From: Crocinitomicaceae bacterium
Lineage (GTDB): Bacteria; Bacteroidota; Bacteroidia; Flavobacteriales_D; Crocinitomicaceae
Assembly (NCBI GenBank): GCA_023957475.1
Contig: JAMLHA010000015.1
Location: forward strand, 1-64,000
Reading direction: 5' to 3'
DNA length: 64,000 nt
The position numbers and the translations under genes were made by a program. The number at the start of each line of letters is the position of its first letter. Within the stretch, counting starts at the first letter, position 1. Below the pieces are notes generated by a model. It did no database searches and was not told the origin of the DNA. It saw nothing but the letters and a program-made list of their open reading frames with translations. Shown here piece after piece: positions 53,601-60,803 of this stretch.

Positions 53601-55063
53601 AACGTTGGGAAAAGAAAATTGAACGCATCAATAAACGTGATGAAAAGAAAAAAGATAAAGTAAATCCAGTTGTAGGCTTCATGGCACGTTTATTAATGAC
53701 TGTTAGAAATGTTGGGGCTACTTATGCCCAAAATGACGGTACATTATTACCAGGATACGACGAGGAAACAAGAATTCTTGGATTTGGCAACGACTTTAAA
53801 GCGCCTATGGCAGGATTTGTTTTTGGACGACAACGTTATAGTGTTACTGGTAAAGAAACTGGATTTGATTTTGCACGTATTGCAGCAGGAAAAGGTTGGT
53901 TGGTGCAAAATGAAAACATCAATAGACAATACACCAATACACATACACAAAACATTACGATTCGTGCTACATTAGAGCCGTTAAGAGATTTAACGATTGA
54001 TTTGTCTGCTAATAGAATGTATGGCAATAATTCGACAGAGTTTTTTAGATGGAATTCATCAACTGGAGATTATGAATCGCAAAGTAGAGTGGATATTGCA
54101 CAGTTGACTTATACCAATGTGTCAATAGGTTCTGCATTTGCTGCTCTTGGTAAAAATTACAGCTCGAAAGTGTTCCAGAAATTGTTGGATAGTCGCTCAG
54201 AAGTTTCTTCATTGTTAGGAAGACAAAATGCCAATTCCAATCAATTGAATTCTGGATATTATTCAGGTTATAACGGAACACAACAAGGTGTATTGGTTGG
54301 TGCTTTCTTAACGTCTTATACCAATAGAAAAATTAGCGATAAGAATATCAATCCTATTAAAAACATGCCATTACCAAACTGGTCCGTGAATTACAACGGT
54401 TTAACGAAGGTGCAGTTTATGAAAAAAGCCGTGAAATCGTTTGTTATTAAACATGCATATACATCAACGGTTTCTGTTGCTGGAATGCAAACCAATTTGA
54501 ATGCAACATTTGATGTAAATGACAACCCAACGGCTTTGGATATTAATAACAACTTTATTTCGAGATTGCAAATTCAGAACGTTACGATGTCAGAACGCTT
54601 TAGTCCACTTATTGGTTTTGATGCAACGTGGAATGTGAAAAAACAAGGATTGATTACCAAATTTGAGATTTCGAAAGAACGTAGCGCTACGCTTGCTTTG
54701 AGTAATAATCAAGTAACAGAAGTAACGGGTACAACCTATACTTTTGGAACAGGATATAAATTTACAAATGTTCGACTTCCAATCAAAGGATTGAAACCGA
54801 GTGATATGAACTTCAGATTTGATTTCTCTTTGAGAGATAATTTGACAGTTATTCGAAAAGTAGTAGAAAATACCGATCAAGCAACAGCTGGACAAAAAGT
54901 AATGTCAATTAAAGCTTCTTTGGATTATAACATCGGACGATTCGTGATTCTTCAATTGTATTACGACCAAGTTGTAAATACACCAAAAATTGCGACAGCT
55001 TATCCAACAGGTAATATGAGTTGCGGAATCAAAATACGCTACAATCTTGCTGGGGTACAATAG
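47678..55063 (+). CDS. sprA: SprA, T9SS outer-membrane translocon
   Basis: The giant beta-barrel through which T9SS substrates cross the outer membrane. The 2461-residue length and a signal peptide (ending near residue 33, TQINAQ) fit the SprA (Sov) family, as do DYRPPSMMTLEEYLEY near the N-terminus and YIDDFEGAQSTIDLSSLNAWYLAS near residue 825. The C-terminal half is strand-rich, as expected for the 36-strand barrel. A Lys/Glu-rich insert (residues about 1933-1995) interrupts it. The start is GTG here; an ATG at 47708, ten codons later, would give a more usual signal peptide. It follows ruvA by six bases. Confidence 0.96.
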   Translation: MLKKVAHSLLMRIRIGIIFLVLAICYSTQINAQNDSLRYPINQTFDPTQTQQQSFDLGDPSNVQQTIVYDPVTGTYVFKETIGVSGMDYRPPSMMTLEEYLEYDRQKSIRDNWKDRIDEQTADSQPFDIPIKIKSKLFKNIFGSDQITIKPQGTVEIGLGVNSSRYDNPLLPVKQRRITRFDFNQNINFSVVGQIGTRVKLRLSYNTQANFEFENVQKLEYTGDEDQIIQSIALGNVSLDLPTTLIPSSKTLFGASTKLKFGRTTVDLIAASSKGQRKDIKVQGGAQKQQFELSADQYEANRHYFLNYYFRDHYDEAMKELPIVNSGVNISRLEVWITNKTNTTENTRNIVAFTDLGEGLPEYLEGTPGSLSNNALPDNNANGVYPWASTQPGIREFSSAVPTLSSQVIAPGPFTQSVHYEKVESAKKLTESEFTYNAQLGFISLNMPLNNDEVLAVAYEYTYRGQTYRVGELSTDGVEGTNAIILKLLKPTMTNPKNKLWDLMMKNVYSIGAYQVSQDGFRLNVLYNNPENSLYIPFFPQDGLDDVQIVTLLDMDKLNQVGQPFSDGVFDYVPMNLNGNRFENGGTINARNGRIYFSTVEPFGRVLAKKLLDAGIPQTTVNQLAFTELYDSTKTAAQQIPSKNRFLFKGEYQSSVTSDIPLNSLNVPEGAVSVTAGGARLIEGVDYTVDYNLGRVKILNDGLLASNQEIKVSVESNSAFGFQAKSLFGARIAHRFSKDFNVGATWMRMMERPVTQKVDIGSEPYKNNIIGFDVQFRTELPFLTKLIDKLPVISTKEKSFLTFSGEFAHLIPGQPRAISKSGISYIDDFEGAQSTIDLSSLNAWYLASVPTGQSALFPESSNIGLSKGFKRSKISWYRIDDIFYRNDANTPSNIANDPMVNSDSRTRNVNYQEVFPLQENQYGTIPNLQILEVAYYPKERGMYNYDTTSHIDADGFFTNPQDRWGGIMRAMTTTDFELANIEYIQFWVLDPFNKDAEDANPNSMMTGGDLYFNLGNISEDILPDSRKSFENGLSPDGAPSISMMDTTVWAQIPNTQVTVNAFDNDPQARINQDVGLDGFNNSAEKVHFTDYINWINSNPTLSPAAKARMIADPSSDDYNYYLDDNYDQQQLGVLARYKKYNGMEGNSPTPEMYDTMNTKGYSTVGPRLDPDREDINQDNNLQETENYFQYKVSLKPQDMVVGKNYITNKQTYTKGNGDQENWYQFKIPVRDFTEKINGINDFRSIRFMRMFLKDFDEEVLLRFAKLELVRGEWRRYTQDLNQPGEGVVTDPNLTSFDIGAVNIQENSDRQPIHYIMPPGINREIDPSQQVQRQMNEQSLTLEVCNLKDGDARAAYKNVTIDVRGYKKLKLFVHAESKVDEIPLDNDDLTAFVRLGTDFNENYYEYEVPLKVTSFGATVDTDVWPAENDIEIVFEDLTNLKMKRNGLIELGSSSVSYNIEYVAKDPNYSNKRIKIKGNPNLQGIKTIMIGVRNPKNSPQNPWQDDGMAHCGIIWVNELRLSDFVTEGGSAAIAQAQIQGADFFNISASASYSGTNWGAVDSRIQERQRDQRINANFNSNWQLGQFFGKKFGLALPFFFGYSVGIINPEFDPYNPDIKLNEYDRAERRRRTKEGQDFQERISYNFTNVRKQLAPGAKPAFWRIANWSASYAYSEDLKRDFNIKYDRTKLWTGNLTYSYAFQAKPWEPFKNVFKKDKFKKSKWLALIRDFNLSYVPKNFSFTNDLLRSYNERQVKNNIVPNYEFKPVYIKQFTWNRGYNLGYDLTRNLKLTFTANNRAIFAEPDGQVSKKESPDLYRDFKDSIRTQMRTLGKTMDYSHNYNINYSLPLNKIPALDWTTATITYGGAYNWQRAPLAQPEYGNNVQNNRTINAQTQLNFTNLYNKLPFFKKVLTGGSAKANASVRQKVTSDGTSSNKDQTKKPDTKKGPTAEERFPRPVPPKPEEEMTEKEKAKWDKKIERWEKKIERINKRDEKKKDKVNPVVGFMARLLMTVRNVGATYAQNDGTLLPGYDEETRILGFGNDFKAPMAGFVFGRQRYSVTGKETGFDFARIAAGKGWLVQNENINRQYTNTHTQNITIRATLEPLRDLTIDLSANRMYGNNSTEFFRWNSSTGDYESQSRVDIAQLTYTNVSIGSAFAALGKNYSSKVFQKLLDSRSEVSSLLGRQNANSNQLNSGYYSGYNGTQQGVLVGAFLTSYTNRKISDKNINPIKNMPLPNWSVNYNGLTKVQFMKKAVKSFVIKHAYTSTVSVAGMQTNLNATFDVNDNPTALDINNNFISRLQIQNVTMSERFSPLIGFDATWNVKKQGLITKFEISKERSATLALSNNQVTEVTGTTYTFGTGYKFTNVRLPIKGLKPSDMNFRFDFSLRDNLTVIRKVVENTDQATAGQKVMSIKASLDYNIGRFVILQLYYDQVVNTPKIATAYPTGNMSCGIKIRYNLAGVQ

Positions 55064-55117
55064 AATTGTACAGAATAACACTTGAATCAATAAAATGTGT
55101 TAAAATTAAATCAACCA

Positions 55118-55147
55118 TTGGAGTTTATAAAATATTTAGTATATTTG
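55118..55147 (+). promoter_or_regulatory. Promoter of the T9SS-substrate gene at 55171
   Basis: TTG at 55118-55120, a 19-base spacer and TATATTTG at 55140-55147: the best promoter match in the window. The leader is about 18 bases. Confidence 0.75.
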
Positions 55148-55170
55148 TTAAAATGAAAAATTGAAAAATA

Positions 55171-57072
55171 ATGAATAAAAAATTACTTTTTGGAATGTTC
55201 TTATTTGCAGGTGTTGGCACAGCAACTGCACAGAGCGCATTGGTTAATCTTAATAAAGAGATTAGCACGGCTGCAGTAAAGAATACAAATTCTACTGCGC
55301 CAAAAGCATTGGGTACTACTGTTTGGCACGATGATTTCACCAATATGAAAACATTTGACTTAACAGGTACTGAAACTTCGTCAACTGGTTCGGTTTGGAC
55401 TGCTGATAATAGCGGACAAACTGGATCTAAATTTGGTTGGACAACAGACGCAGTTTATGATGGTTGGTGGATTACAGGAACTGGAGCAAATACATTTAAC
55501 TCTACTTCAGGAGGTAACTTTGCTGAGTTGACAAATGGTAACCCATCAGCTACACCAGCAACTCAAGCTCTTTCTGTTAATTACAAATTAACAAGCCCTG
55601 TAATTGATGTGCAAGCATTGGCTGGAGGTTCTGCTGTTATTTTGTCTTTTGAACAAACAGGTGCTAAGTTTTACGACGATCAATATGTTGAAGTAAGTAC
55701 AGATGGTTCAACTTGGACAAGAGTTTCTGATAATGCAAGTAGATTAATGACTTCACAAGGTAACTCAAACCCTTATGGGAATCCTGAAGTGATTCAAATA
55801 GATATCCAAAGTGCTATTGCTGGAAACCCTAGTACTGTTCAAATTCGTTTTGGATGGACAAGTGTTTACCCAACAAACACAAATCCAAATGCATGGGTAA
55901 CGTATGGTTGGTTGATTGATGACGTTAAAATCGTTACAAAACCAGATTTTGATTTAGCTCAAACGTATAGTGATTTCCACTTTACAGGATACCAATATAC
56001 ACAAATCCCTACAACACAAATCTCTCCAGTAACATTTAGAGAAGGTGTTAGAAACCAAGGGACAGCTAGTATTACTGGATTAGAATTAACTGTCACTGAT
56101 GGTACAACTTCTGCTTCATCAACCCCTTTGTCATTAGCAACAGCATCTGTTGATACGTTGGAAGCTGACTTTACATTGAGTTCTACAGTTGGTAATTACA
56201 ACATCCAAAAAACAATTAGTTTTAATGAAACAGATGATATGCCATCTAACAATCCTGCGTTGCCAGCTACATCTTTTAAAGTAACTGATTTTGTTTATGC
56301 TTGTGACTATAACAGTGCTTGGACTGAATTCCCATTAGATGGATTGGTAGATCAAAATCAAAATGCAATTGTTATTACTGGTGTAGGTAACTCATTTGAT
56401 ATCTTTAATGATCAAGATGTATATGGTATGGAATTTAGATTATATACAGGAACTGCAGTGAATGCAGAAGTTTCTGGTGAGCTTTGGGAAATGAATCCTA
56501 GTGCAACAGAACCAGCTAATTTTTGGTATGGCCCTTTGGCAGAAACAGACTTCTTTACTGTAACTAGTACTGGACAAGTTTCTCAAGTTCAAAAATTGGC
56601 ATTTAACAACCCTTACGCTTTAGAAGCTGGTAAAACTTATTTAGTATTGTTACGTCTTCAAAATGGTACTATTAAAGTTGCTTCAAGTGGAGAAGCTGAT
56701 ACAGGTCAAGGTTGGATTAATATTGATGGTACTCAAGTTTGGGGTACATTTACAGATATTCCAGTTGTTCGTATGAACTTTGACCCTTCATTGGCTGTTA
56801 AAAACAACAATGAAATGGTATCTGGTGTTTCTGTATTCCCTAACCCTGCAACTGATAAAGCAGAAGTTAGCTTCAACTTAAACGCTGCATCTAACGTTAC
56901 TATCAACGTAGTTGATGTTAATGGTAAAGTTGTTAGCACAAATTCATTGAATAACTTAACTGTTGGTGCAAATACAGCTTCTTTAAATGTAGCTGGATTG
57001 TCAACTGGAGTTTACTCTGTAGTTGTTAAGTCTGATGAATCTACTGTAACAAGAAAATTAGTTATTAAATAA
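55171..57072 (+). CDS. Secreted T9SS-tailed protein with jelly-roll domain, paralogue 2
   Basis: A 633-residue protein with a signal peptide (ending near residue 20, GTATAQ), a jelly-roll domain of the choice-of-anchor J type (about 45-260, VWHDDFTNMKTFD to WLIDDVKIVTK), a middle region sharing FDLAQTYSDF, GYQYTQIP and VVRMNFDPSLAVK with the protein at 39910, and a type A T9SS tail (about 553-633, VFPNPATDKAEVSF). Its place directly after sprA, with a strong promoter, suggests high expression. The ligand or substrate is unknown. Confidence 0.87.
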   Translation: MNKKLLFGMFLFAGVGTATAQSALVNLNKEISTAAVKNTNSTAPKALGTTVWHDDFTNMKTFDLTGTETSSTGSVWTADNSGQTGSKFGWTTDAVYDGWWITGTGANTFNSTSGGNFAELTNGNPSATPATQALSVNYKLTSPVIDVQALAGGSAVILSFEQTGAKFYDDQYVEVSTDGSTWTRVSDNASRLMTSQGNSNPYGNPEVIQIDIQSAIAGNPSTVQIRFGWTSVYPTNTNPNAWVTYGWLIDDVKIVTKPDFDLAQTYSDFHFTGYQYTQIPTTQISPVTFREGVRNQGTASITGLELTVTDGTTSASSTPLSLATASVDTLEADFTLSSTVGNYNIQKTISFNETDDMPSNNPALPATSFKVTDFVYACDYNSAWTEFPLDGLVDQNQNAIVITGVGNSFDIFNDQDVYGMEFRLYTGTAVNAEVSGELWEMNPSATEPANFWYGPLAETDFFTVTSTGQVSQVQKLAFNNPYALEAGKTYLVLLRLQNGTIKVASSGEADTGQGWINIDGTQVWGTFTDIPVVRMNFDPSLAVKNNNEMVSGVSVFPNPATDKAEVSFNLNAASNVTINVVDVNGKVVSTNSLNNLTVGANTASLNVAGLSTGVYSVVVKSDESTVTRKLVIK

Positions 57073-57406
57073 TAACTCTTTTTGAAAATATCAGAGAGGC
57101 TGACCGAAAGGTTGGCCTCTTTTTTTGCCCATTCAATTTCTATTCTTTTAAAAATGATTTCTCTTTGTGAATACTAAAGTATCATTTCGATACGTAGCCA
57201 AAGAAATTTTACTTATCTCCAATTGTATTTATAGAAGAGAACACACTATCAAATATTAAATAACAGCACTCAAGTGAATGGAAAATGCGAGATCAAGTCA
57301 AAAAGGTTAGGAATCAAGAATAAATATTTGTAACCTACAAAGAGAAAGACTCTGTGCCCTCAGTGTATCTATGGTTTTTAGTATCAAACTCAGGTTCGAA
57401 GCTTAG
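57073..57406. other. Intergenic stretch after paralogue 2
   Basis: This 334-base gap holds the terminator at 57095-57127. Near its end (about 57345-57375) the sequence CTCTGTGCCCTCAGTGTATC resembles dispersed extragenic repeats seen in many Bacteroidota. No gene was found. Confidence 0.4.
57095..57127 (+). terminator. Terminator of the T9SS-substrate gene at 55171
   Basis: AGAGGCTGACC and GGTTGGCCTCT fold into an 11-bp stem (with two G-U pairs) and a GAAA loop, followed by seven Ts. Confidence 0.9.
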
Positions 57407-58489
57407 TTAAGCTCTAACCAATTTACCTTTTTGATAAACAATGTAATTGTTTCCAGCTAATTTAACCAAAACAGAATTTCCAAAAATTTCAAAATCAGCA
57501 CCTGGCATATTGGTTAATTCTACAACTTTACCATCTACAACTGCTGAAACACCACCAATAGCATTTCTAAAAGCAAGTGTCGCATTCTTGATTTTAAAGT
57601 CTGTTAAACGATAATTAGCAGCTTCTATTGACGTGCCATTTACATCGCAATACGTGTAACCACCATTTTCATAAACGATGATGTCATCAACAACATCCCA
57701 ATTACCAGGATAAGAAGACAACTGTGATGTTTGACCATTTCTGTAAACCATTAAGCTTCCACCAGCGTTTTCATAGACAACAAATCCTCTTCCAGCTTTG
57801 TATTTTTTCATCCACTGATCTTCAACATCCAAAAAATTTCCTTTGTCAAATACAGCAAATGTTCGAGTATTTGGATCGTTAAATGCCACAATGTCCGTGC
57901 CGCTTTTTAAATCAATATCACCGTTCCAAACACCAACTTCGTAAAATTGACCTTTGTAGAAAATCTTGAAAAGTCCACCATTATCGGCATAAGCAAGGAT
58001 GTTTTCACCAATTTTCACACTATTTTTTAAAAAAATGTCGGAAGTACTCGTTTGCATAGGATATTGCTGTCCATTCCAATAAGCTACAATTGAATTAGAA
58101 CGCGTGTCGGTAAACACAACTATGTCGTCTTTTACAATGTATTGCCCACCAAAGTAGGACAACGTTTTGGTTTTTCCATCACGCCATACTTGAAGCGTTG
58201 TACCAATGTTCCAGCCGATCATATAATCCGAAACTTGAAATTCAAGATTCATATTGGATAAATCATAACGCTCCTTACCATCATACACACGTAAATTTCC
58301 ACGGATGTCAATGTAGGCAACCAAATTATCACCAGCTTTGTAGCCTTTAATCTCTTGCATTTCAATAAATTTGAACGTACCATTGTCATACGATCTAAAC
58401 CACCTGTTGAAATCTACAAATGGAATAACTGCTTGTGAAAAAACAGAAGAACTGATAACTATTGAAAGTGTAAATAAAATATTTTTCAT
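57407..58489 (-). CDS. Secreted repeat protein, probable beta-propeller
   Basis: A 360-residue protein from the ATG at 58489 with a signal peptide ending near residue 19 (SSVFSQ). About eight imperfect units of 40-50 residues each contain a strand such as DNLVAYID, DDIVVFTD, ENILAYAD, TDIVAFND or DDIIVYEN, then a turn and a YxxGxxxxL strand. This is the pattern of a beta-propeller, but I cannot name the family. It has no T9SS tail or lipobox. A -7 box upstream overlaps the stop codon of the aspartic protease gene, so both genes may also be cotranscribed. Confidence 0.65.
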   Translation of the reverse strand: MKNILFTLSIVISSSVFSQAVIPFVDFNRWFRSYDNGTFKFIEMQEIKGYKAGDNLVAYIDIRGNLRVYDGKERYDLSNMNLEFQVSDYMIGWNIGTTLQVWRDGKTKTLSYFGGQYIVKDDIVVFTDTRSNSIVAYWNGQQYPMQTSTSDIFLKNSVKIGENILAYADNGGLFKIFYKGQFYEVGVWNGDIDLKSGTDIVAFNDPNTRTFAVFDKGNFLDVEDQWMKKYKAGRGFVVYENAGGSLMVYRNGQTSQLSSYPGNWDVVDDIIVYENGGYTYCDVNGTSIEAANYRLTDFKIKNATLAFRNAIGGVSAVVDGKVVELTNMPGADFEIFGNSVLVKLAGNNYIVYQKGKLVRA

Positions 58490-58514
58490 ACTATACATAA
58501 AGCAAAAATTGAGC

Positions 58515-58522
58515 CAAAATTA
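58515..58522 (-). promoter_or_regulatory. -7 box of the propeller gene
   Basis: TAATTTTG on the minus strand includes the TAA stop codon of the aspartic protease gene. The leader to 58489 would be about 20 bases. No TTG was seen at -33. Confidence 0.4.
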
Positions 58523-59740
58523 ATTCGTCGTTTCTGTTAGGTGAGGTAATTTGTGTAGAACTATATCTCTAGCGATACCATTCTTTTCGATTTTTACGGA
58601 TAACTGGTCTTTTCCCTCTATCCGTGCAAGTTTAATTATTGAGCAATATTCGTCACAACTCGTTTGTTGTAAATTGACGTCATTAATTCTTAAAACAGTG
58701 TCACCAATAGCAATTCCTGCTAATGCAGCAGGACTATTTTCGTAAATCATTGATACCACCAATTTGTCATTTTCTTTTAAAAAGGCAATGCCAAATGTTT
58801 CAGAATAAAGGTTGTCAATCTCCTTTTGTTGCAGTAAATAAATTTTCCGATTTTTCCAATCCATGGTTATCAAATAATTTCTTAAAAATGACATTCCCAA
58901 TAAAGTTGATTTGGTGTTTTTTAATTCAACAACTTGATTGGAGATAGTAGCTTGACCAATTTTAATGGTGTCAATCAACAGTTGGCGAAGTGTGTCTTTT
59001 TTGTTTGCCCCAAATATCCCCACAGAACTGGCTCCATACGCTACACGCTCCGCTTTGATACTGTTTGATTCTCTTATGGTTTTTAACCAAGTGTTGTCAA
59101 TGGATAAGAAGCCAACAGAACCAGTATCAAAAGTCAATCGTTTAATGTCCTTTTTGCCAATATGAAAATCCATTATTGGTGTACCGCTATTATTGGGGTA
59201 AAACGGTATTTCAAGACTATTTGGAGAAACATTTAGATGGTCTATTGAGGTACTTATTCGGATAACTTTTCGTTCGTTATCTATTTGCCAAAATGCTTTA
59301 CGCATTAGATTCGCCCCAATGATGCCATCAATATTGAGGCACGCAATTGCATCGGCTTGATTTAAATCGGCTACTGCTGCGGTAGTATTTGCAAAAATTG
59401 AGTTACCTATCTGGATTTGATTTAATTTTACATAATCCAATCGCTGCTTGTTATCTTGTGAATCTTTTGTTTTTATGGTACTGATAATTTTAGCACCTAA
59501 CTCACTTGCCAATTCTTTTGAAATTACGTTTGGTGCTCCTGTATCAAATAAAAAGCGGTAACTGTGTTGATTTATTTGGGCTGTAATGAAAATCAATCCA
59601 TAATCAATTTCAAAAGGTATTTCTATCAATTCTTCTTGTGGTATGTATTCTCCTTTTTGAAAAAAAGCGATAAACTTTGGTTGGCAACCAACAGCAATGA
59701 TGAAAATAAATGCAAAAGAAAGAATCTTGACTAATTTCAT
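58520..59740 (-). CDS. Lipoprotein aspartic protease with two DTG motifs and a PDZ domain
   Basis: A 406-residue protein with a lipobox (IAVGC, Cys19), so it is anchored to a membrane. Two retropepsin-like halves follow: DTGA with Asp66 and DTGS with Asp205, each preceded by a hydrophobic strand (YRFLFDTGAP, RLTFDTGSVG). This places both catalytic aspartates on one chain, as in pepsin, whereas retroviral proteases dimerise. A PDZ domain occupies about 315-400 (NSPAALAGIAIGDTVLRIN). Targets are unknown. Confidence 0.82.
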   Translation of the reverse strand: MKLVKILSFAFIFIIAVGCQPKFIAFFQKGEYIPQEELIEIPFEIDYGLIFITAQINQHSYRFLFDTGAPNVISKELASELGAKIISTIKTKDSQDNKQRLDYVKLNQIQIGNSIFANTTAAVADLNQADAIACLNIDGIIGANLMRKAFWQIDNERKVIRISTSIDHLNVSPNSLEIPFYPNNSGTPIMDFHIGKKDIKRLTFDTGSVGFLSIDNTWLKTIRESNSIKAERVAYGASSVGIFGANKKDTLRQLLIDTIKIGQATISNQVVELKNTKSTLLGMSFLRNYLITMDWKNRKIYLLQQKEIDNLYSETFGIAFLKENDKLVVSMIYENSPAALAGIAIGDTVLRINDVNLQQTSCDEYCSIIKLARIEGKDQLSVKIEKNGIARDIVLHKLPHLTETTN

Positions 59741-59832
59741 ACGACTAAGTTACTATTTTTCAGTCTAAGTTCAACGAATGGGAATAAATTTATCGAGTAA
59801 ATAATTGTTTTGATTAAAAAATTGTCATAATT

Positions 59833-59865
59833 TTGATTATTATTTAGTTTTTATTTGTATTTTTG
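59833..59865 (+). promoter_or_regulatory. Promoter of the XRE-S24 gene
   Basis: TTG at 59833-59835, a 22-base spacer and TATTTTTG at 59858-59865. The leader is about 60 bases. Confidence 0.5.
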
Positions 59866-59931
59866 CTATTATTGTTTGAATAAAAGAATTTTTAAAGTTT
59901 TATCGGATAATATTTACATAAAATTGAGAAT

Positions 59932-60735
59932 ATGAGTATTGGAAACAATTTAAAATTATTGCGAAAACGTAAGAAATTATCCCAAGAGGATATTGCAACT
60001 TCGTTGGGATTAACCCGTTCATCTTATAGTGGTTATGAAAATGGTGTTGCACAACCAAACATTGATAATTTAATTGCTTTTTCAGAATACCATTCCATTC
60101 CGATTGATGAATTGGTTAAAAAAGATTTTGAAACGTTTTCCGAAGCTGATTGGCAACGTATAGAAAATGGTATGTACACCGATGTTAAAGGAATGAAATT
60201 GCGTGTACTTACCTGTAAAGTCACCGAAGATGAAGAAGAGTTAATCGAGATGATCCCAATGAAAGCTTCTGCTGGTTATACTTCTGGTTACGCAGACCCT
60301 GATTATTTACGTGTTTTACCAACATTTACACTCCCATTTTTATCCAAAGATAGAAAATACCGTTCTTTTCCGATAAAAGGAGATTCCATGCCTCCTGTTG
60401 TAGAAGGTTCTTTTGTTGTAGGTGAATTTATCCAAAATTGGATGACTATTCGAAGTGGTACACCTTGCATTGTGGTAACTCGTGACGAAGGAATTGTGTT
60501 TAAAATTGTCAATAATTACTTAGAAAAAGAACAATCGTTTCAATTGTGTTCAACCAATACATTTTATCAACCGTATATGGTGCATGTCAACGATATTCTT
60601 GAAATTTGGAAGTTTGTCAATTATATCTCTCCTGAATTACCAAATGTGCAAATTGATAATAATGGCATTTCACGCTCGATAATGGATTTGCAACAAGAAG
60701 TAAATGAGTTGAAAAATATAATTCTTAAAAAATAG
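59932..60735 (+). CDS. XRE-type regulator with S24 (LexA-like) self-cleavage domain
   Basis: A 267-residue cytoplasmic DNA-binding protein. The N-terminal HTH (about 4-62) reads LSQEDIATSLGLTRSSYSGYENG. The S24 peptidase domain (about 105-235) has the cleavage-site-like Ala114-Gly115, Ser152 in GDSM and Lys191, the Ser/Lys dyad of LexA-type repressors. A coiled tail (about 245-267) ends the chain. It may respond to DNA damage, but no phage genes are adjacent. Proteins of this design are common as stand-alone regulators in Bacteroidota. Confidence 0.88.
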   Translation: MSIGNNLKLLRKRKKLSQEDIATSLGLTRSSYSGYENGVAQPNIDNLIAFSEYHSIPIDELVKKDFETFSEADWQRIENGMYTDVKGMKLRVLTCKVTEDEEELIEMIPMKASAGYTSGYADPDYLRVLPTFTLPFLSKDRKYRSFPIKGDSMPPVVEGSFVVGEFIQNWMTIRSGTPCIVVTRDEGIVFKIVNNYLEKEQSFQLCSTNTFYQPYMVHVNDILEIWKFVNYISPELPNVQIDNNGISRSIMDLQQEVNELKNIILKK

Positions 60736-60797
60736 AACGCAGATTTAGAGAGCTGACTGAGTGTCCGTCAACGACGGATGTATCGAAGTCAGCTCTC
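60730..60797. repeat. Extragenic stem-loop element, copy B
   Basis: GAGAGCTGACT (60748-60758) and AGTCAGCTCTC (60787-60797) form a perfect 11-bp stem, with an inner 6-bp stem TCCGTC/GACGGA. It starts with AAATAGAACGCAGAT (60730-60744), repeated exactly at 62789-62803. It overlaps the end of the XRE-S24 gene by six bases and lies between two converging genes. Confidence 0.7.
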
Positions 60798-60803
60798 GAA
60801 GCA

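Noticed and set aside
53476..53682. Frameshift or foreign insert at the Lys/Glu-rich part of sprA
   Set aside because: The reading frame is open throughout and the charged stretch lies in a loop-like position; such inserts can be natural in large barrels.
59932..60735. Prophage repressor
   Set aside because: The XRE-S24 design occurs in phages, but no integrase, structural or lysis gene is near, so a host regulator is more likely.
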